Assembly (NCBI RefSeq): GCF_030643825.1
Contig: NZ_CP101717.1
Location: 3,307,673-3,371,672, forward strand
Source of the DNA: Salinispirillum sp. LH 10-3-1
Lineage (GTDB): Bacteria > Pseudomonadota > Gammaproteobacteria > Pseudomonadales > Natronospirillaceae
Direction: 5' to 3'
Length of the DNA stretch: 64,000 nt
The notes under the pieces are model-generated. The model had not been told where the DNA came from. It ran no database searches and saw nothing but the letters and a program-made list of their open reading frames with translations. The position numbers and the translations under genes were made by a program. Shown piece after piece: positions 60,310 through 64,000 of this stretch (position 1 is the stretch's first letter; every line of letters starts with the position of its first letter).

Positions 60310-61947
60310 TCAATAAAAGATCTGATTCCGCCCATTGGCCTTAGCCTGATACAGATTGGTATCCGCACGCTTCAGCAACGCCTCTGCATTGCTATCTTCA
60401 TCGGTCAATTCCGCTAGGCCAATACTGACGGTGCACGCAATGGATTTACCGTCGTATTCCACCGGATTCTCAGGGCTTTCTGCCGCAATGCGCGCCGCAA
60501 TCAACACCGCCACTTCTATCGGGGTGTGCAACAACACAAATGCAAACTCTTCACCACCATAGCGGCACACCAAGTCGGTCGCGCGAATCTCTTCCTGACA
60601 CAGCCGGGCAATCTCCTGCAATACCCGGTCACCCGCCAAGTGGCCGTGGGTATCATTGATCTGCTTGAAGTGGTCAATGTCCAGCATCATCACCGACAAC
60701 GGCGCACCCGTCTGGCGCGCCTGCGTGAAATCGTCCTCGATTCGTTGGTGAAATTGATATCGGTTATCCAATCCCGTCAGGGCATCTTTCTCTGCCTGAT
60801 AACGCAAGCGACTCTCAACGCGTTCGCGCTGTCGCACCTCCAGCACCAACTGTAAATTAGTGAGATGCAACCACAAGGCCACCCCCAAGATAGCCAACAG
60901 CAACAGGCTTGCACCCAATATCCACGGCAACTGTTCACGCAACGTCAGTTGCACGGGGGCGTCCTGATACAAGAAGTCCTCTAGGCTATAGCGATCAATC
61001 AACCCCTGCGCCAAGTAAAGCTCGGCGATGTTGGTCCAGCGCTCGGGATTGATGTACCCCACTTCTATCAAATCAGGCTGCATAAACTCTTTCATCTGCG
61101 CCGCTTCTTGGAGCAAGAAGGCGAGGTCGTAGTCCGGCCCACGCGTACCGTATTCGCTGATGATCAAAGCCGCCATTTCTTGCGGGTTTTGCAGTGCGTA
61201 TCGCCAACCTTTTAACGCCGCCGCCCGAAACGCGCTGACGGTTTCAGGGTTGTTACGCGCCTGATACTGACTGGTGAACAGCATATCACCGTAAAAATCC
61301 ACGCCGTATTCGGTGGGTGAAATCGACACGGGGGTAACGCCGCGCTGTGCCAGTACATAAGGGTCATCGGTTGCGAAACCCGGCATCAGTTGAGTAACGC
61401 CCGATATCAGATCCTCCATATTCCACGTCGGAGGGCGGTTGTTTAACGTCCGATAATCTACGCCAGCACTGTTCAGCGCCGCCAGAGTTTCTGCGGCAAT
61501 GATTTCACCGGAGCGTCCGGTGGGTAGGGTCAAGGAAATGGGACGGTCGCCAATGTCTTCCAGGCGGGTGAGGTTATACTCTTCAAGCGTCATAAACACC
61601 AAAGGCGAGCGCTGCAGAATGTTCGCCAATACCTTTATGGGCAACCCGCGCCCGTGGTGGATCATCAGCTCACTGCGCCCAACACCAAACTGCGCGCGCT
61701 CAAACACGACCTCTTCAACGGTATTGACCATTGCTCCAGACGGGTGAAAACCGTTGCGGATTTCTACGTCCAGCCCGGCGTCGGTAAAATACCCACGTGA
61801 TTGCGCAGCATAGTAGCCCGCAAACTGAAACTGATGATGCCACGGTAACTGCAATACCACCGGCTCCAGCGCATTGCCGAAAGCTTTAGGCAAAACCAGC
61901 CACAGTACGACCAGTAGCAACCCGATCTGTCGTTCAGCGCACCACAA
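60310..61947 (-). CDS. THI5/NMT1-like periplasmic sensor fused to a diguanylate cyclase
   Basis: 545 residues. A signal peptide and an NMT1/THI5-like binding domain (about 28-330; LQLPWHHQFQFAGYYAAQSRGYF, EVVFERAQFGVGRSEL) precede one membrane span (LPWILGASLLLLAILGVALWL) and a GGDEF domain with active site RYGGEEFAF. The I-site RATD lies five residues before it. The ligand domain resembles those binding thiamine-pyrimidine precursors, so the enzyme may couple such a signal to cyclic di-GMP; the ligand is inferred. The TTG start is supported by CAGGAG ten bases upstream and by the complete signal peptide it gives. Confidence 0.9.
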   Translation of the reverse strand: MWCAERQIGLLLVVLWLVLPKAFGNALEPVVLQLPWHHQFQFAGYYAAQSRGYFTDAGLDVEIRNGFHPSGAMVNTVEEVVFERAQFGVGRSELMIHHGRGLPIKVLANILQRSPLVFMTLEEYNLTRLEDIGDRPISLTLPTGRSGEIIAAETLAALNSAGVDYRTLNNRPPTWNMEDLISGVTQLMPGFATDDPYVLAQRGVTPVSISPTEYGVDFYGDMLFTSQYQARNNPETVSAFRAAALKGWRYALQNPQEMAALIISEYGTRGPDYDLAFLLQEAAQMKEFMQPDLIEVGYINPERWTNIAELYLAQGLIDRYSLEDFLYQDAPVQLTLREQLPWILGASLLLLAILGVALWLHLTNLQLVLEVRQRERVESRLRYQAEKDALTGLDNRYQFHQRIEDDFTQARQTGAPLSVMMLDIDHFKQINDTHGHLAGDRVLQEIARLCQEEIRATDLVCRYGGEEFAFVLLHTPIEVAVLIAARIAAESPENPVEYDGKSIACTVSIGLAELTDEDSNAEALLKRADTNLYQAKANGRNQIFY

Positions 61948-62091
61948 ATTCGTTCCACTCCTGTGCCGCCGGTTTCTTTTGTGCAGATTTCACTAGCCGC
62001 CAACGCTGATGCATTGCTCAAACTCACTCAGAAAACCGTTGAACACTAATTATAGACGCTGGTTTTTCAGGTGAATGATTTTCTGTTGCCG

Positions 62092-62109
62092 ATGCAATCA
62101 AAATTGCAT
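62092..62109. promoter_or_regulatory. Palindrome upstream of the small outer-membrane protein gene
   Basis: ATGCAAT (62092-62098) and ATTGCAT (62103-62109) form a perfect inverted repeat with a four-base spacer, 55 bases before the start codon at 62164. It is a candidate operator. Confidence 0.4.
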
Positions 62110-62163
62110 GACAGGAAAAACGACAGAGCGCACAATTAAAACTGCTCGCCGGAGGTGAAACTC

Positions 62164-62703
62164 ATGAACGCAAAGTGCAAGCTTTTAACCCCTCTTGTTC
62201 TATTGCTCACCACCGCACATGCCAGCGCCGCCGAGATCAATATCTACCCCGCCAGCTTTTTCTGGGGCTACGGTGGTAACGCCATGATGCCCATCACGCC
62301 GCATTGGCAATTAGGCGCACGTCTGACCCAACACCACTTCGACCACGGCCCACCGTTTACATCCTACTTAGGCAACTGGACCGTAGACACCTTCGGCGCC
62401 CGTGTGGAATATCAGTGGGAAGGGAGTAGAGAAAGCAGCCCGTATGGCACGATGGAGGCGTATCGGGTACAGGAGCGACTGTCGCGCACGAATGTCGGAG
62501 AGGTCTGTCTGGGTTACGTTGAACGTTGGGGACTCGCACTGAAAGGCGGCTATGCGTTGTATTTCGACCGATTAGTCATGCGCGCCGGCTGGGGATACCG
62601 CTACCTGACGGAAGGCGAACGCTCCGATAACCAGTGCACCGCCTTGCACACCAGCGACAGCCACGGGCTGGTGCTTGAATGGATGGTGGGGGTGCATTTG
62701 TGA
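62164..62703 (+). CDS. Small outer-membrane beta-barrel protein
   Basis: 179 residues. The signal peptide ends in AHASAAEIN, and the mature protein alternates polar and hydrophobic residues in eight or so strand-like stretches (WQLGARLTQHHF, TFGARVEYQWEG, LALKGGYALYFDRLVMRAGWGYRY), ending VLEWMVGVHL. This is the look of an eight-stranded outer-membrane barrel, but no family is recognised. Two Cys (CLGYV and NQCTAL) could form a disulphide. The ATG at 62164 is chosen because GGAGG lies eight bases before it. Confidence 0.75.
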   Translation: MNAKCKLLTPLVLLLTTAHASAAEINIYPASFFWGYGGNAMMPITPHWQLGARLTQHHFDHGPPFTSYLGNWTVDTFGARVEYQWEGSRESSPYGTMEAYRVQERLSRTNVGEVCLGYVERWGLALKGGYALYFDRLVMRAGWGYRYLTEGERSDNQCTALHTSDSHGLVLEWMVGVHL

Positions 62704-62725
62704 GTATTGTCGTCCAATTGCACGT

Positions 62726-63112
62726 TCAACCGAACACCACGAATCTGAAAAAATAGTAGATTTCATAGGCCACTATGATGCTGAGTAACGCGTATGCCGA
62801 GTAAAAGATAACTGATGAATATTTGGCTGCAGAACCATCATGATCACCTGCTGATTCTGTTGACGAGCTATCGACTGCCCCTGCAATCATTGCTATCACA
62901 TTGACTATGCCAACCAAAAATCCAGCGGACAGAAGTGCGACGGTATTTGAGAGTGAGAACGTAAAATACGCAATACACCATAAAAGATAGAGCGCAGTAC
63001 CCAACAGCCGATAGCGCCAGTATTTGTTGGCAAATGGATCTGTTACGAAATATGCCAAGTTAAAATCCCTGAATTCAATAAGAATTGTTTGATTTATTGC
63101 TTCTTTTGGCAT
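62726..63112 (-). CDS. Small membrane protein of unknown function, AT-rich cluster
   Basis: 128 residues with three hydrophobic spans (LLGTALYLLWCIAYFTFSL, AGFLVGIVNVIAMIAGAV, SVIFYSAYALLSIIVAYEIYYFF) and an N-terminal cytosolic stretch EFRDFNLAYFVTDPFANKYW. No family is recognised. Its start overlaps the end of the next gene upstream by 38 bases. The DNA is markedly more AT-rich than the flanking genes. Confidence 0.6.
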   Translation of the reverse strand: MPKEAINQTILIEFRDFNLAYFVTDPFANKYWRYRLLGTALYLLWCIAYFTFSLSNTVALLSAGFLVGIVNVIAMIAGAVDSSSTESAGDHDGSAAKYSSVIFYSAYALLSIIVAYEIYYFFRFVVFG

Positions 63113-63284
63113 GAAAAATATATATTATTGTTAAGACAACCCACAGAAAAGAAATGATAAAAAGGGTTTCTCTTAAAATTATATCCCTGCTTGGAAATAT
63201 AATGTTTGCAACGCCTAAAGAAATTACAGCAGTGCCATAAATAGGAACTAGCTGTACGAACAAGCACTTTAAATAACTAATCAC
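63075..63284 (-). CDS. Very small membrane protein, AT-rich cluster
   Basis: 69 residues with two predicted spans (IYGTAVISLGVANIIF and LFIISFLWVVLTIIYIF) and a basic tail KRSNKSNNSY. No family is recognised. It overlaps the next gene by 38 bases, so coupled expression is likely if both are real. Confidence 0.5.
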   Translation of the reverse strand: MISYLKCLFVQLVPIYGTAVISLGVANIIFPSRDIILRETLFIISFLWVVLTIIYIFHAKRSNKSNNSY

Positions 63285-63329
63285 TTAACCCCCCACACAA
63301 ATTTACAAATGTTCGAACAACCTTAAAAA

Positions 63330-63527
63330 TTAATCATCATCACTGTACTTTTTGAAAACTCTAGTTATAGCATAATCACCCACCAAAAATAGCGTCATAT
63401 ATAAACCAAATTCAAACACCCAGCCGTAGGACCAAGAGTCTAAATGCGCCGTTTTATCCATATAGGATATCAGCAGAACAAGCATGATAAGCCTATATGT
63501 TGCCGGACTTTTAAGAATTCTATTCAT
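63330..63527 (-). CDS. Very small membrane protein, AT-rich cluster
   Basis: 65 residues with two spans (RLIMLVLLISYMD and WVFEFGLYMTLFLVGDYAI) and a charged end KKYSDDD. The ATG at 63527 has AAGG nine bases upstream. It starts 18 bases downstream of the peptidase stop, in the same direction. No family is recognised. Confidence 0.5.
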   Translation of the reverse strand: MNRILKSPATYRLIMLVLLISYMDKTAHLDSWSYGWVFEFGLYMTLFLVGDYAITRVFKKYSDDD

Positions 63528-63544
63528 AGTGAAAAACCTTAAGT

Positions 63545-64000
63545 TCACTGAGCATGAGTTTGCCCCAATACTTGCGCATAAAGCTGCAGATAAAACGGTG
63601 CGGTAAACAGGTGCTGCACGTCACACCAATCGTTTTCAAAGGTATCATTGAGCTCCACTGACGGGCCGTAGAACGATCTGTTATGCTGCATCCACAGGCT
63701 GGCAATATGTGCTCGTGACACCTGAGGTAGACGATACAAGTCAGATTCAAAAGCATGCAACATGGCGTGCCGCAATCCCAATTCAATGGCTTGATAACGC
63801 TGGTAATACGTCAATGCGGAACGCAGCGGCGCTGGTATTGATTCTTGCAACATCTCGGCGATAAACCGACGCTCAAAGCCAATGGCGTGGCGCTCACACT
63901 CCAGTGGTGATAGCGGTATGGGTGCGCCATCGTTAGCTCGATGGTCGGCGTGATGTAGGGCATGACCGAGTTCATGCACCAGGCTCATCAGCGAATAAAT
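63545..64000 (-). CDS. M3-type oligopeptidase, C-terminal part cut by the window edge
   Basis: The frame is open to the right window edge and gives 151 residues. It begins IYSLMSLVHELGHALHHA, with the HExGH zinc motif of M3 (thimet/oligoendopeptidase F) metallopeptidases, then a helical C-terminal domain with ECERHAIGFERRFIAEML supplying the third-ligand Glu region (SPLECERHAIGFE). The N-terminal part is outside the window. It would cleave short peptides in the cytoplasm. The three tiny AT-rich genes follow it. Confidence 0.8.
   Translation of the reverse strand: MYSLMSLVHELGHALHHADHRANDGAPIPLSPLECERHAIGFERRFIAEMLQESIPAPLRSALTYYQRYQAIELGLRHAMLHAFESDLYRLPQVSRAHIASLWMQHNRSFYGPSVELNDTFENDWCDVQHLFTAPFYLQLYAQVLGQTHAQ

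Noticed and set aside
1-64000. CRISPR arrays, tRNA or rRNA genes, insertion sequences, prophage genes
   Set aside because: Scanned for by eye and none found; the repeats present are hairpin or REP-like, not regularly spaced arrays, and no transposase or integrase is encoded.

Overview
The window looks like chromosomal DNA of a free-living, probably marine or saline-water, gammaproteobacterium of the Oceanospirillales/Saccharospirillaceae kind. This is inferred from gene content (Zur/ZnuA/DUF3299 zinc set, urea amidolyase, several diguanylate cyclases, AzlCD, TruC, Dgt) and from moderately GC-rich coding DNA; no rRNA or tRNA gene is present to fix the taxon. No phage, insertion sequence, CRISPR array or RNA gene was found.

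Left part (1-18.6 kb). The end of a glutathionyl-hydroquinone reductase gene is followed by a 4-kb AT-richer block of three orphan genes. The block is bracketed by a decayed copy of the 3' end of an aspartoacylase gene on the left and the intact aspartoacylase gene on the right. The aspartoacylase, a 2-oxoglutarate oxygenase and an isoaspartyl-dipeptidase homologue run leftward, divergent from a complete polar amino-acid ABC importer. Next comes a LacI-regulated beta-glucoside locus: regulator with three matching operators, solute-binding protein, two permeases, GH1 beta-glucosidase and an exported protein of unknown function. It has no ATPase gene of its own.

Middle (18.6-30.8 kb). A zinc locus (zur, znuA, DUF3299 lipoprotein) carries a near-consensus Zur box. 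Next to it is a four-gene operon of unknown role: a cytochrome P450 with a non-canonical I-helix, two small proteins that look like relatives of each other, and a DyP-type peroxidase. An XRE regulator diverges from it. Then comes an apparent protein-sorting pair, a CPBP glutamic intramembrane protease convergent and overlapping with a 910-residue secreted metalloprotease that ends in a Cys/FDPV/transmembrane/Arg tail. Upstream of the protease gene is a lipoprotein resembling its propeptide.

Urea region (30.8-43.8 kb, all leftward). atzF, urea carboxylase, a GntR regulator and urtABCDE form one nitrogen-assimilation block, with no urease. The block starts at a good sigma-54 promoter candidate whose start site falls in a GntR-type palindrome. 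Four long hairpin elements sit in two of its intergenic gaps. They share a core but have different, locus-specific inverted arms.

Right part (44-64 kb). This holds signalling and housekeeping genes: a GAF-PAS-PAS histidine kinase, TruC, three diguanylate cyclases (one beside a binding-protein-like gene, one fused to a THI5-like binding domain), a LysR/EamA divergent pair, a methyltransferase, a surface protein with peptidase, propeller and barrel parts, a DUF924-azlC-azlD-DNA glycosylase operon, dGTPase, a small outer-membrane protein and an AT-rich cluster of three tiny membrane proteins. The window ends inside an M3-type peptidase gene.

A recurrent design is that each solute-binding-protein gene lying upstream of permease genes is followed by a strong hairpin before the first permease.
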